This document shows positions 36,156 through 45,355 of a DNA stretch of 64,000 nt, piece after piece (positions within the stretch are counted from its first letter, which is position 1; the number at the start of each line of letters is the position of its first letter). The translations under genes were made by a program, and so were the position numbers. This stretch comes from SHZI01 sp963802215 (GTDB lineage Bacteria > Pseudomonadota > Gammaproteobacteria > Steroidobacterales > GCA-2729495), in contig CAWDHQ010000001.1 of NCBI GenBank assembly GCA_963802215.1, positions 620,001-684,000 on the forward strand. The letters run 5' to 3'. Under the pieces are notes generated by a model that did no database searches, was not told the origin of the DNA, and was given only the letters and a program-made list of their open reading frames with translations.

Positions 36156-37544
36156 ATGGCCCGGTCCGAGGCCATGCCAATCCACCCCGTTGAACTTCCG
36201 GCGGACTTCGACCTGCTACAACTGCATGCGGGGAATCCAGGCCGCTATCCGTACCTGCTGGAAAGCGTAGCCACGGACCGGCAACGCCGGAACGCGGATT
36301 CATTCGACATCCTCTTCGCTTTTCCCGGCGAGACGCTTCAGCTGGACCGGCACTTCCGTCTGCACGGGCCTGGCATCGCCGGATCCGGCAATGAGTTTCT
36401 GCCGGCCCTTGACGACTGGTGGCGCAGTATCCGGCAAGCCCCCGTTGCGGAGTCGCCAGTGCCGTTCCGGGGTGGCTGGTTTGTGTTCCTGGGCTACGAG
36501 CTCGTCCGCCAGATCGAGCCGAGCATCCGCACGCAGGATCCGCCGGCTGGCCCGGTGGCATTCGCAACACGCATACCGGTGGCGCTTGTGCGCAACCGGC
36601 GCAGCGGACAGGCCTGGATCGTCGCGGATCCGGCTCACAGCGGTGATGCTGTCCTGCTGGAGCAGGACGTCCGCGCCAGCCGTCCGCAGCAGGATGTCAT
36701 GGCGCCCGGTGAGGCCCTGGTAACCGGGCTCAGTGAGCCCGCAGCGGCGGAATTCCTTCATGCGGTCGACACGATCCGCCAGCTGATTGCCCGTGGCGAC
36801 GTGTACCAGGTGAATCTCGCCCGGCGCTGGACTGGAACTGTCCGCCGCGGCTCGAGGCCCGCCGACATCTACCGACGGCTGCGTCTCACCAATCCGGCGC
36901 CGTACGCCGGCATCGCAACGCTGGGAGACTGGTCCCTGATCAGCTCTTCGCCGGAACGCCTCGTCCGCTGCCGGGATGGCAGGGTGGATACCCGCCCGAT
37001 TGCGGGAACGCGTCCCACCGCAGATGATCCCGGCCTGGAGGAGGCCATGCGGCAGGACCTGCTCGCCAATCCGAAGGAGAGGGCGGAACACGTCATGCTG
37101 ATCGATCTGGAACGCAATGACCTCGGGCGTGTCAGCCAGCCCGGCTCCGTGGAGGTCGATGAGTTCATGGCAGTCGAGTCCTATGCCCATGTGCATCACA
37201 TCGTTTCGAACATCCGGGGCCGTTTGCGGGATGATGTGTCTCCCGGGGACCTGATCCGGGCCATCTTCCCCGGGGGAACGATTACGGGCTGTCCCAAGGT
37301 GCGATGCATGGAAATCATCAGCGAACTGGAGGGCGCACCACGCGGGCCCTATACCGGATCCATGGGGTACCTCAACCAGGACGGGAGTTGCGACCTGAAC
37401 ATCCTGATCAGGTCCTTCGTGCTGCAGGGACACGATCTGTCCTTCGCGGCGGGCAGCGGCATCGTGGCGGATTCCAGTCCTGCCCGGGAACTCGAGGAAA
37501 CCCGCGCAAAGGCCAAAGGCCTTGTGCTGGCCCTGGCAGGCTAG
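36156..37544 (+). CDS. pabB: Aminodeoxychorismate synthase component I
   Basis: 462 residues. The chorismate-binding domain covers the C-terminal half: GDVYQVNLARRW, YAGIATLGDWSLISSSPERLV, RPIAGTRPT and FPGGTITGCPKVRCMEIISELE, the block that marks PabB. NPKERAEHVMLIDLERNDLGRV supplies the acidic metal ligands. GSMGYLNQDGSCDLNILIRSF follows. The product aminodeoxychorismate goes to PabC, encoded 6 bp downstream, for p-aminobenzoate in folate synthesis. Confidence 0.95.
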   Translation: MARSEAMPIHPVELPADFDLLQLHAGNPGRYPYLLESVATDRQRRNADSFDILFAFPGETLQLDRHFRLHGPGIAGSGNEFLPALDDWWRSIRQAPVAESPVPFRGGWFVFLGYELVRQIEPSIRTQDPPAGPVAFATRIPVALVRNRRSGQAWIVADPAHSGDAVLLEQDVRASRPQQDVMAPGEALVTGLSEPAAAEFLHAVDTIRQLIARGDVYQVNLARRWTGTVRRGSRPADIYRRLRLTNPAPYAGIATLGDWSLISSSPERLVRCRDGRVDTRPIAGTRPTADDPGLEEAMRQDLLANPKERAEHVMLIDLERNDLGRVSQPGSVEVDEFMAVESYAHVHHIVSNIRGRLRDDVSPGDLIRAIFPGGTITGCPKVRCMEIISELEGAPRGPYTGSMGYLNQDGSCDLNILIRSFVLQGHDLSFAAGSGIVADSSPARELEETRAKAKGLVLALAG

Positions 37545-37550
37545 GCCGTC

Positions 37551-38372
37551 ATGGACCGCTGGTGGATCAATGGCGAACCCGGACGCGCAATTGACGTCAC
37601 CGACAGGGGGCTGATGTATGGTGATGGCCTGTTCGAAACCATCGCCATTCGGGACGGTCAGCCACGGTTCCTGGCCCATCATCTCGACCGGGTGTCCCTG
37701 GGCTGCGACCGGCTGCAAATTGCGAGGCCGGATCGGCTGCGCCTCGCTGCGGGTCTGGTGGCGGCAGCCGCAGGACACCGGCACGGGGTTCTAAAACTCG
37801 TGCTCACCCGCGGACCGGGGCCCAGAGGGTACGGGCCGCCCGTCAACCCTTCCCCGACGCTGGCATGGGGCACGGCTGAGGTCGAGCCCCATGGGTCCGG
37901 GCCAATCGGTATCCGGTGGTGTGAGACCATGGTGTCTGCCAATCCGGCCACGGCGGGCCTGAAGTTGCTGGGCAGGATCGAGCAGGTACTCGCCCGGGCG
38001 GAATGGTCCCAGCCGGATATCAGCGAAGGACTGATGACCAGCACGGAGGGACGGCTCATCGGCGGCACGGCAAGCAATGTGTTCCTCGTGTCAGGTGACC
38101 GCCTGCTTACCCCCGCGGTGGGTCGGGCCGGAATAGCCGGCGTCATGCGGCGCGTGGTGCTGGACGCGGCCCGCAGTGCAGGGATTGCGGTGTCCGTAGC
38201 GGACCTGCCGCCGTCAGCAGTCGTGGACGCATCGGAGGTCTTCCTGACCAGCGCGCTGACCGGAATTCGTCCCGTGCACCGGCTGGGCGCGCACTCCTGG
38301 AGCACCGGGCCCATCACCCGCCTCCTGCAGGCGAGACTGGTCGAGACCGGGGTCCAAGAATGCGCCGGCTAG
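37551..38372 (+). CDS. pabC: Aminodeoxychorismate lyase
   Basis: 273 residues, PLP fold type IV. The start WWINGEPGRAIDVTDRGLMYGDGLFETI is the standard opening of PabC. The PLP lysine is in TAGLKLLGRIEQVLARAEW, and the phosphate-binding tail is AGIAGVMRRVV; EVFLTSALTGIRPVHRLG near the end matches the family. It releases p-aminobenzoate and pyruvate. It overlaps mltG by 13 bases. Confidence 0.94.
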   Translation: MDRWWINGEPGRAIDVTDRGLMYGDGLFETIAIRDGQPRFLAHHLDRVSLGCDRLQIARPDRLRLAAGLVAAAAGHRHGVLKLVLTRGPGPRGYGPPVNPSPTLAWGTAEVEPHGSGPIGIRWCETMVSANPATAGLKLLGRIEQVLARAEWSQPDISEGLMTSTEGRLIGGTASNVFLVSGDRLLTPAVGRAGIAGVMRRVVLDAARSAGIAVSVADLPPSAVVDASEVFLTSALTGIRPVHRLGAHSWSTGPITRLLQARLVETGVQECAG

Positions 38373-39379
38373 TCCTGGTTGCGTTCGTCGTCGGCGTCTG
38401 TCTGGCCGTTGCCGGCGCTGCCTGGGTGCGCAGCTACCTGGCGACGCCGCTGGCAATTCCCGCGGACGGCTACCGGCTGGAGGTCATCAGCGGCTCAAGC
38501 TGGTCAGCGGTGGTGGAGAAGCTGGCGGAAGGCGGCATCGTGGAGTTCCCATCCGTACTGACCGCCTACGGCCAGCTGACGGGCCAGGCGGGGAGGGTGA
38601 AGGCCGGTGAGTACCACCTGACACCGGGAATGACGCCACCGTCACTTCTGCAGCATCTCGAATCCGGGCGTGTGGTCCTGCACAAGCTGACGCTGGTGGA
38701 GGGCTGGACCGTCGTCGATATCCTCCGGGCGGTGCGTGCCGTGCCGGCCCTGGAGCAGGAGCTTCAGTCCACCAATGCCACCGACCTGGCCCGGGAGCTG
38801 GGACTGCCCTGGCCGAGTGCGGAGGGCGCATTCCTGCCCGAAACGTATCTGTTTGCCCGGGGAGAATCCGATCGCGAATTGCTGTCCCGCGCCCATGTTG
38901 CCCTGGAAGACCACCTCGGGCAGGCCTGGACGACACGGCAGCCCGGCCTTCCGCTGGCCAGCCCCTACGAACTCCTGATACTCGCTTCCATCGTCGAGCG
39001 CGAAACGGCCCTGGCGAGTGAACGGCCCCAGATCGCGGGAGTGTTCACCCGTCGCCTGCGAAGCGGCATGCGACTCCAGACAGACCCTACGGTCATCTAC
39101 GGGCTCGGAACCCGCTTCGACGGCAACCTCACCCGCCTGGACCTGGAGACGGATTCGCCCTGGAACACCTATACACGCGGTGGCTTGCCACCGACGCCGA
39201 TCGCCGCCCCGAGCGCTGCGGCCATCGATGCCTCGGCAAGGCCCGCCGACGGGACGGCGCTGTTCTTCGTGGCCACAGGCAAGGGTGATGGCAGCCACCG
39301 ATTCAGCGATACGCTGCGGGAGCACGAAGCGGCGGTGCGTGAATACCTGGCGGCGCTCGATCGGCGCGAGAAGGACTGA
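38360..39379 (+). CDS. mltG: Endolytic murein transglycosylase MltG
   Basis: 339 residues. An N-terminal membrane anchor (LVLVAFVVGVCLAVAGAAWVRSYL) is followed by a LysM-like region ending GEYHLTPGMTPPSLLQHLESG. The catalytic glutamate lies in LLILASIVERETA, followed by PQIAGVFTRRLRSGMRLQTDPTVIYGLG and SPWNTYTRGGLPPTPI, all diagnostic. It cuts nascent glycan strands outside the inner membrane. The position between pabC and tmk is the common gammaproteobacterial order. Confidence 0.97.
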   Translation: MRRLVLVAFVVGVCLAVAGAAWVRSYLATPLAIPADGYRLEVISGSSWSAVVEKLAEGGIVEFPSVLTAYGQLTGQAGRVKAGEYHLTPGMTPPSLLQHLESGRVVLHKLTLVEGWTVVDILRAVRAVPALEQELQSTNATDLARELGLPWPSAEGAFLPETYLFARGESDRELLSRAHVALEDHLGQAWTTRQPGLPLASPYELLILASIVERETALASERPQIAGVFTRRLRSGMRLQTDPTVIYGLGTRFDGNLTRLDLETDSPWNTYTRGGLPPTPIAAPSAAAIDASARPADGTALFFVATGKGDGSHRFSDTLREHEAAVREYLAALDRREKD

Positions 39380-39385
39380 AGGCAC

Positions 39386-40024
39386 GTGGCAGAAGCCAGA
39401 GACAGACAGGAGCGCGGCCGCTTCATTACCGTCGAAGGGATTGAAGGCGTCGGGAAGTCCACCAACCTGGGCTTCATCGCCAACGAGCTGCGCGGGGCAG
39501 GCCACCCGGTGGTGGAAACCCGCGAACCCGGGGGCACCGTACTCGGAGAGCGCGTTCGGGAGCTACTGCTCAACCCGGAGTCGAGAATCCAGCCACTGAC
39601 CGAACTCCTGCTGATGTTCGCGGCGCGGGCCGCGCATATCGATGAAGTCATAAGGCCAGCGCTCGCGAGCGGCAAGTGGGTTGTCTGTGACCGCTTCACC
39701 GATGCCAGCCGGGCTTACCAGGGTGGCGGCCGGGGCCTGGCCGCCGACGCCATCGACACCCTGGCGAAACTGGTCCAGGGCGATCTGCAACCGGATCTGA
39801 CCCTGTTGCTGGATGCACCCCTTGCCATCTCGGCGGAGCGCCAGGCGGGCCGCGGGAAACGGGATCGCTTTGAGCAGGAACCCGCCGAGTTTTACCATCG
39901 CGTCCGCCAGGCCTACCTGGACCTCGCCGCCCGGGAGCCGGGGAGAATCCGGCTCATCAACGCGGGGAAGCCTCTCCGTGAAGTTCAGGACGACATTCGG
40001 CAGGCACTGGCGGCGCTGGGCTAG
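39386..40024 (+). CDS. tmk: Thymidylate kinase
   Basis: 212 residues, GTG start 6 bp after mltG. Walker A is EGIEGVGKSTN, with Asn instead of Thr after the Ser; the DR(Y/F) motif is CDRFTDASRAYQGGGRGL, and TREPGGT is the dTMP-recognition loop. LTLLLDAP and the lid segment AGRGKRDRFEQEPAEFYHRVRQAY follow. It phosphorylates dTMP to dTDP. Confidence 0.96.
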   Translation: MAEARDRQERGRFITVEGIEGVGKSTNLGFIANELRGAGHPVVETREPGGTVLGERVRELLLNPESRIQPLTELLLMFAARAAHIDEVIRPALASGKWVVCDRFTDASRAYQGGGRGLAADAIDTLAKLVQGDLQPDLTLLLDAPLAISAERQAGRGKRDRFEQEPAEFYHRVRQAYLDLAAREPGRIRLINAGKPLREVQDDIRQALAALG

Positions 40025-40045
40025 ATACAGCCTTAAATATGAGTC

Positions 40046-40057
40046 TCAATATATTGA
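40046..40057. promoter_or_regulatory. AT-rich palindrome upstream of holB
   Basis: TCAATATATTGA is a perfect 12-bp palindrome in an AT-rich stretch (about 40022-40070) that breaks an otherwise tightly packed GC-rich operon. It could hold an internal promoter or operator for holB-pilZ. No clear -35/-10 pair is assigned. Confidence 0.3.
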
Positions 40058-40069
40058 ATATAAAGAGTT

Positions 40070-41050
40070 ATGTTTGTAAGTGACGCGCCCTGGCTCAGCA
40101 CAGCCCTGCTGCGTTTCGAGGCACGGATTGCCCGCGGCCAGACGCCGCAGGCCCTGCTGGTTCACGGTCCCGCCGGAATCGGCCGCCGCCATTTTGCCCT
40201 CACGCTGACCTCCAGGCTCCTCGACTGTGCGTGGCAGCCTTCGCTCGAGGTGCCCGCCGATCAGCTGGAGGGGGTGCCGCACCCGGACTACTGGAATGTC
40301 GGGCTGGAGGACGAGTCGCGCGTCATCAAGATCGACCAGATCCGGGAGCTCATCCAGGCCCTGAGCCTCACCAGCCACGGCAGCGGCCGGAAGGTCGGGC
40401 TCATCTGGCCCGCGGAGCTGATGAACCACAATGCCGCCAACACGCTCCTGAAGACACTGGAGGAGCCTCCGGCGGCCACCACGGTAATCCTGATAGCAGA
40501 TACTCCGGCGCGCCTTCCGGCAACGATACTCAGCCGCTGCGAGCGAATTCGCCTGTCGCCGCCGCCACCGGGCACCGCTCTCGCCTGGCTGGCCAGTCGC
40601 CATCCGGACCGGTCTGCCTGCGAGCGGGCCCTGGCGTTTTCATCCGGCGCGCCGTTGATGGCGATGGCCCTCCTGGGTGACGACAAGGATCCGGGTGTCG
40701 CCAGGCTGCTTGGCGAACTCGGCGATGAACTACAGCAAGTTATCGACCGGAAGGCCACGCCAATAGCGGTCGCGCACCGCTGGGCAAAGAGGGACTCGAC
40801 GATCTGTCTGCGCTGGTTGTACCTGCAGACAGCGGAGTTGCTGAGGAGGCAGGTCCGCGTGGCAGGGGATCCCGCTTCGGCCCTGCTGCCCTTGAAAATT
40901 CCGGGGGCGGCACTGAACATGGCAGCCTGTTGCGCGCACCTCGATCAGGTGATGGAGGCGCAGCGCCTCAAGGACCGCTCCTTGAACATGGAGGCCATGT
41001 TCGCGGACCTGCTCATGTGGTGGTACGGTGCGGCTGGAGCCGCCAGGTAG
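40070..41050 (+). CDS. holB: DNA polymerase III subunit delta'
   Basis: 326 residues. The P-loop region reads LLVHGPAGIGRRHFALTL, a degenerate Walker A as expected for delta'. IDQIRELIQALSLTSHGSGRKVGLIWPAELMNHNAANTLLKTLEEPPAATTVILIAD contains the SRC-like sensor region, followed by LPATILSRCERI, the conserved 'RC' motif of clamp loaders. It is the stator of the sliding-clamp loader. tmk-holB-pilZ is a common order. Confidence 0.95.
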   Translation: MFVSDAPWLSTALLRFEARIARGQTPQALLVHGPAGIGRRHFALTLTSRLLDCAWQPSLEVPADQLEGVPHPDYWNVGLEDESRVIKIDQIRELIQALSLTSHGSGRKVGLIWPAELMNHNAANTLLKTLEEPPAATTVILIADTPARLPATILSRCERIRLSPPPPGTALAWLASRHPDRSACERALAFSSGAPLMAMALLGDDKDPGVARLLGELGDELQQVIDRKATPIAVAHRWAKRDSTICLRWLYLQTAELLRRQVRVAGDPASALLPLKIPGAALNMAACCAHLDQVMEAQRLKDRSLNMEAMFADLLMWWYGAAGAAR

Positions 41051-41054
41051 GGAT

Positions 41055-41393
41055 ATGTCGAAGCCAGGACTGTTGACGCTGACGATAAGGGACAAGAGCG
41101 CCCTGTATCTCGCCTACATGCCGTTCATCCGCAATGGCGGCCTGTTCATTCCGACAAGCAGCAGTTACAAGATCGGCGACGAGGTGTTCATGCTCCTCAA
41201 TATCATGGGTGAGGACGAGAAAATTCCCGTCGCCGGGCGGGTCATCTGGGTCACGCCCAAGGGCGCCCAGGGCAAGCGGACGGCGGGCATCGGCGTGCAG
41301 TTCAGCGACCAGGATGGCGGTGCCACCCAGAAGAAGATCGAGAATTACCTGGCCGGCGCCCTTGGCGGCGACAAGCCCACGCACACCATGTAG
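41055..41393 (+). CDS. pilZ: Type IV pilus PilZ protein
   Basis: 112 residues from the ATG at 41055, 4 bp after holB. LTIRDKSALYLAYMPFIRNGGLFIPT is the start of the type IV pilus PilZ group, with AGRVIWVTPKGAQGKRTAGIGVQF as the barrel core. The RxxxR c-di-GMP motif of canonical PilZ domains is absent, as in PilZ proper. It acts in pilus assembly with PilB and FimX-type partners; no other pilus gene is in the window. Confidence 0.94.
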   Translation: MSKPGLLTLTIRDKSALYLAYMPFIRNGGLFIPTSSSYKIGDEVFMLLNIMGEDEKIPVAGRVIWVTPKGAQGKRTAGIGVQFSDQDGGATQKKIENYLAGALGGDKPTHTM

Positions 41394-41401
41394 CCGTCGC
41401 C

Positions 41402-42448
41402 TCAGCGGCTGGTGAGGTTGAGCCCCCCGCGAAGGACCCTGGTATCGAATCCCCGCTCGTTGAGGACGAAGGCCCCGGCTGAACTGCGTCGCCCTGTATC
41501 ACAGCAAACGACGTAAGTCGTCTTGGTGTCCAGGGTATTGAGTTTCAGCCGGATGAAATACAGGGGAATGTTGATCGCCCCCGGCTCGTGGTACGCCTCG
41601 AATTCGCTCGGCAGGCGCACGTCCAGCCACTTGCCCCCGGCCTCCACGAGGCGCCGCGCCTCGTCATGATCGACCCAGGCCACCATGGGTTCGTTCAGGA
41701 GGGTATTGAAGTCCTGTTTGCCAAGACGCATCAGCGCACCGTCGGTCAGCATGGTGACGGTCGCGTTCCGCCGGTTGTGCGAGATCAGAGCTTCTTCCCC
41801 GAATGTGTCGCCGACATTCAGCTCCGCCAGCTTGATCCCTTCCTTGTTCAGTGGGGTTTCCCGGGTCACGGCGCACTTGCCGCGCGTAATCACGTAGAAG
41901 TAGTCGCCCTCGTCGCCCTGCTTGATGATCACGTCGCCGGCACTGAAATGCACCTGCTGCATGCGCATGAAGATCGCCTGGATGTTGCCGGGCGGAATCC
42001 GGTGGAAGGCCTTGGTCTGCAGCAGGGTGGTCATCCAGTCGTCGGAGTTCCCCCGATCGTCGCTGCGGAGTTCGTTGACTTCATAGCTGCCTGTCTGGTC
42101 CCAGGTCAGCATCACGTCGAGAAGTTCGGTGTCGACGGAAACATACTCGACGCGGTCCACCGCACGGACCGTGTACCGGCGGGGAAGGACAGGCGCAATC
42201 GGATTGCGGGCTTCGTCCGTTCCGGCACGGAGCAGGCGCACATTGCCGTTGCGATCTGTGAGTTCGAGGGTGCCCGTCACCAGGTAATAGGTTCGCTTGT
42301 CCGTGTCACCCTCCCGGAGCAGCGGTTTGCTGCCGTCCAGGGTCCGGACTTCCATTTTCTTGGCCAGTGCGGCGACGTTCTCGCGCTTGAGCCCATCAAG
42401 CGGCGAGAAGCGACGCAACAAGTCCGGGGTAACAGTTGAGTCTGCCAT
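41402..42448 (-). CDS. Double cNMP-binding domain protein with C-terminal rhodanese
   Basis: 348 residues. The first cyclic-nucleotide-like domain (about 10-130) has lost the phosphate-binding cassette. The second (about 145-255) has FSAGDVIIKQGDEGDYFYVI and a cassette VGDTFGEEALISHNRRNATVTM, with FGEEAL and the arginine where a phosphate-binding residue is expected. A rhodanese domain (about 258-348) follows: KWLDVRLPSEFEAYHEPGAINIP with the loop Cys in VVCCDTGRRSSA. No DNA-binding helix is seen. It looks like a cAMP- or other nucleotide-regulated sulfurtransferase. It is convergent with pilZ. Confidence 0.85.
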   Translation of the reverse strand: MADSTVTPDLLRRFSPLDGLKRENVAALAKKMEVRTLDGSKPLLREGDTDKRTYYLVTGTLELTDRNGNVRLLRAGTDEARNPIAPVLPRRYTVRAVDRVEYVSVDTELLDVMLTWDQTGSYEVNELRSDDRGNSDDWMTTLLQTKAFHRIPPGNIQAIFMRMQQVHFSAGDVIIKQGDEGDYFYVITRGKCAVTRETPLNKEGIKLAELNVGDTFGEEALISHNRRNATVTMLTDGALMRLGKQDFNTLLNEPMVAWVDHDEARRLVEAGGKWLDVRLPSEFEAYHEPGAINIPLYFIRLKLNTLDTKTTYVVCCDTGRRSSAGAFVLNERGFDTRVLRGGLNLTSR

Positions 42449-42512
42449 CAGCTGTGCATTCTAACCGCTAGATTTTCCAGTATGAAAGCCACCAGCTGGC
42501 CATTCTGTGACT

Positions 42513-44540
42513 TCAGTGCTGCAGCAACCTCCAGCCCGCCGATGGGGTGAACCGGGGGCCGTGGCGTTGGGCCAGTTCGCGAAGACGGGCTTCCACCCGG
42601 TCTATCCCGATTTCCCGTGCGTAATGCAGGGGACCGCCTCGAAACGGGGCGAAACCCGTACCGAAGATTACTCCCGCATCCACCAGATCGGGGTCCGTGA
42701 CGATTCCCTCGAGGAGGCACGCGGCGGCCTCGTTCAGCATCGAGTAGGTCAATCGATCCTGGACCGCCGGGCTCGATGAGCCCCATTCCAGGGCCGGCTT
42801 CACCGGCCTCCGCTCACGATAGGTGTAGAAGCCCCGGCCGGTCTTGACCCCCAGGTTGCCCTGCCGGACCAGTTCCTCCAGCTCGGGCGCGGGGCCGCGG
42901 CCCAGAACCGGGGCGAGGATCCGTGCGACGTGATCGGCCACGTCGAGACCGACGGAGTCGGCCAGCTCCACAGGTCCCATGGGCATCCCGAACTCCAGGG
43001 CGGCCTGGTCAATCTCGGCCAGCGGAATCCCTTCCCTGATCATCTCCATGGCTTCGCCCATGTACGGGGCAAGGATGCGATTCACCAGGAAGCCGGGGTG
43101 GCTCCGGCACGGCACGGGCAGCTTGCCAATGCGGCGGGCAAGGGCGGTTCCGGTAGCCAGGGACTCCGCGCTGCTGCCCGCAGCAGCGATGATCTCGACA
43201 AGAGGCAGCTTGGCGACCGGATTGAAGAAGTGCATCCCGATCAGTCGCCCCGGCTCGCGAAGGCAGCCCGCGAGATCCTCGAGGGGAATGCTCGAGGTGT
43301 TGGTGGCGATCACGACGCCCGGCCTCAGGCTGCCTTCCAGGCGCTCATAGACCTCCCGCTTTACCCTGAGGTCCTCGTACACGGCTTCGATGACAAGGTC
43401 CGCCTCGGCGGCTCCAGTGCCGCCAGGATCGGCCCGCAGGCGGGCGACGGCGGCAGCGACGGACTCCGGCTTCCTGAGCTTGCGGCCGAAGAGCTGGGCA
43501 GCTCGCGCGAGGGCCGGCTCGATGAACCGCATTTCGCGGTCCTGGAGCGTCACCTCGATGCCCTTCAGCGCGCACCATGCGGCGATGTCGCCTCCCATGA
43601 CACCAGCGCCGACGATGTGCACGCGTCTAACAGTGCTCCTGCCCGTGGCCAGCTTCTTGAGCCTCTCCTGGAGAAAGTAGACGCGCACCAGGTTACGTGA
43701 GGCCGGCGTCCTGACCAGCCCGCCGAAGGACCGGGCCTCGGCCTCGAAGGACGCGGGCGACCGGGCCGCGCCATGCTCTTCCCAGAGGTCGATGATCGCC
43801 CCGGGAGCAGGGTAGTGCTCCGGGCGTGCTTTCTCCGCAGCCTTGCGGCGCAGTGTCCGGGCCAGCAGTGGGCGAACAGGGCCCAGGGCCAGCAGCCGGT
43901 CCAGCAGCGGCACCGCGGCTCGCCTGCCGGGTTTCTCGAGTTGTCCGAGCGCCGCAGTCCGCCACTCCCCGTCCGTAATCAGGGCGTCTACCAGCCCGGC
44001 ACGGAGGGCTTCGCCCGGCCGGAGGGAGCGGCCCGTCAGGATCATGTCCATCGCGCGGCGCACGCCGATGAGCTGCGGCAGGCGGACCGTTCCGCCAAAC
44101 CCCGGATGGACCCCGAGCTGCACTTCCGGAAGTCCGAAGGCGGGCTCGTCACCAGCCTTTGCCACGCGGCGACTGCAGGCCAGTGCCAGCTCCAGTCCGC
44201 CACCGAGAGCAAACCCATTCAGGACGGCAACGGTCGGGTAGGGCAGGCCCTCCAGCCGGTCAAGGATCTTCTGCCCCTGGCGGGTCAGCGCAAACGCCCG
44301 TTCCTCCGAATCGAGGCCCGGGAATTCATTGATGTCGGCGCCAGCGATAAACCCCGATTCCTTGCCGGAATGAATAACAAGCCCCCGCAGGCGGCGCTGC
44401 GACAGATCGTCGAGAATGGAGTTCAGTTCGGCCATGGTCCCGGCAGACAGCGTATTTGCCCCGGCATCCTGGCGATCGAAACAGAGCCAGCCAATGTCAT
44501 TGGCATCGCAGTCAAGCCGCCAGTGTCTGGGAGCCGTCAT
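42513..44540 (-). CDS. fadJ: FadJ/FadB-like multifunctional beta-oxidation enzyme
   Basis: 675 residues. The N-terminal crotonase domain has the oxyanion region ESGFIAGADINEF, GFALGGGLELALACS and the glutamate-bearing LPEVQLGVHPGFGGTVRLP, so both hydratase glutamates (GGGLE, LPEVQLG) are kept. The central NAD domain starts VHIVGAGVMGGDIAAWCALKGIEVTLQD, and the catalytic histidine and helper glutamate are in GMHFFNPVAKLPLVEII. The last part repeats the 3HCDH C-domain (MPMGPVELADSVGLDV). It hydrates enoyl-CoA and oxidises 3-hydroxyacyl-CoA. A thiolase partner is not adjacent. Confidence 0.9.
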   Translation of the reverse strand: MTAPRHWRLDCDANDIGWLCFDRQDAGANTLSAGTMAELNSILDDLSQRRLRGLVIHSGKESGFIAGADINEFPGLDSEERAFALTRQGQKILDRLEGLPYPTVAVLNGFALGGGLELALACSRRVAKAGDEPAFGLPEVQLGVHPGFGGTVRLPQLIGVRRAMDMILTGRSLRPGEALRAGLVDALITDGEWRTAALGQLEKPGRRAAVPLLDRLLALGPVRPLLARTLRRKAAEKARPEHYPAPGAIIDLWEEHGAARSPASFEAEARSFGGLVRTPASRNLVRVYFLQERLKKLATGRSTVRRVHIVGAGVMGGDIAAWCALKGIEVTLQDREMRFIEPALARAAQLFGRKLRKPESVAAAVARLRADPGGTGAAEADLVIEAVYEDLRVKREVYERLEGSLRPGVVIATNTSSIPLEDLAGCLREPGRLIGMHFFNPVAKLPLVEIIAAAGSSAESLATGTALARRIGKLPVPCRSHPGFLVNRILAPYMGEAMEMIREGIPLAEIDQAALEFGMPMGPVELADSVGLDVADHVARILAPVLGRGPAPELEELVRQGNLGVKTGRGFYTYRERRPVKPALEWGSSSPAVQDRLTYSMLNEAAACLLEGIVTDPDLVDAGVIFGTGFAPFRGGPLHYAREIGIDRVEARLRELAQRHGPRFTPSAGWRLLQH

Positions 44541-44544
44541 GGCG

Positions 44545-45279
44545 CTACCTCAAATCGAAATCGCACAAGAGGGGCAAGTGATCCGAATGCAGGACTTTCG
44601 GAACCTCGAATGAATTTATCTCGATCCCCGCGCCGTACAGGATGAAGTCCAGCTCCATGCGTGGCATCTTGCTCGGGTAGGAGGGGAGGCCGGCTGTATT
44701 GGCACTGCGCAGGCCCGCAGCCTTCATGAAGAGAAACATCTCGCTCTCGCCCCAGAAGGTATTGAAGTCGCCGGCCAGAATCACCGGCTTCGGGGCCCGG
44801 GAAATCAGCTCGTAGAGGTAACGGAGCTGAAACTGGCGGTGCCGGTACTTAAGGGAAAGGTGCACCAGGAAGATTATCACCCCGTCCAGTTCCAGCTCGA
44901 TGATGAGGCGCTTGATGCCGGTGTCGAAGTAATGAAAGCGCTCCCCCAGGATATGGGGGGCGGCGAGAAAGGCATTTGCCTGCTTGCGCAGGATGGGCAG
45001 CATCTGGTTGAGGGACTCCTCCCCGTACTTGCACTCGTAGCACGAGTAATGCCCCAGTGCGCCGGCAATGGACTCGGCCTGGTTGACGCCACCGCTGCGC
45101 ACCGACCCGACATCGACCTCGATCAGGCCAACCACGTCGGGACGGCAGGATTTGATGAAATCTATGATGTTGTCGAGGGTCCCCGGGTTGCCAAACAGGT
45201 AGCCTGCACCGGGGACGGGTATCTGCGGGGGCATTCCGGCGCCTACCGCGTAGCGAATGTTGTATACGAGAAGGCGCAT
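44545..45279 (-). CDS. Endonuclease/exonuclease/phosphatase (EEP) family protein
   Basis: 244 residues. MRLLVYNIRYAVGAG at the start and 'VVGLIEVD' give the metal-binding Asn and Glu of the fold, and VILAGDFNTFWGESE is the diagnostic GDFN motif; the end 'LHSDHLPLLCDF' supplies the catalytic SDH. No signal peptide, so it is cytosolic. Substrates of the family include DNA, nucleotides and phospholipids; none can be assigned. It ends 4 bp after the fadJ-like start and faces away from a TIR-like gene across 76 bp. Confidence 0.85.
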   Translation of the reverse strand: MRLLVYNIRYAVGAGMPPQIPVPGAGYLFGNPGTLDNIIDFIKSCRPDVVGLIEVDVGSVRSGGVNQAESIAGALGHYSCYECKYGEESLNQMLPILRKQANAFLAAPHILGERFHYFDTGIKRLIIELELDGVIIFLVHLSLKYRHRQFQLRYLYELISRAPKPVILAGDFNTFWGESEMFLFMKAAGLRSANTAGLPSYPSKMPRMELDFILYGAGIEINSFEVPKVLHSDHLPLLCDFDLR

Positions 45280-45355
45280 TGCCCCGGCAGTGTAATGCCC
45301 TGCAACCGGGGTTCAAACTCCATGGTATTTTTGACGGTGGAGAGGAGGGAAAGCG

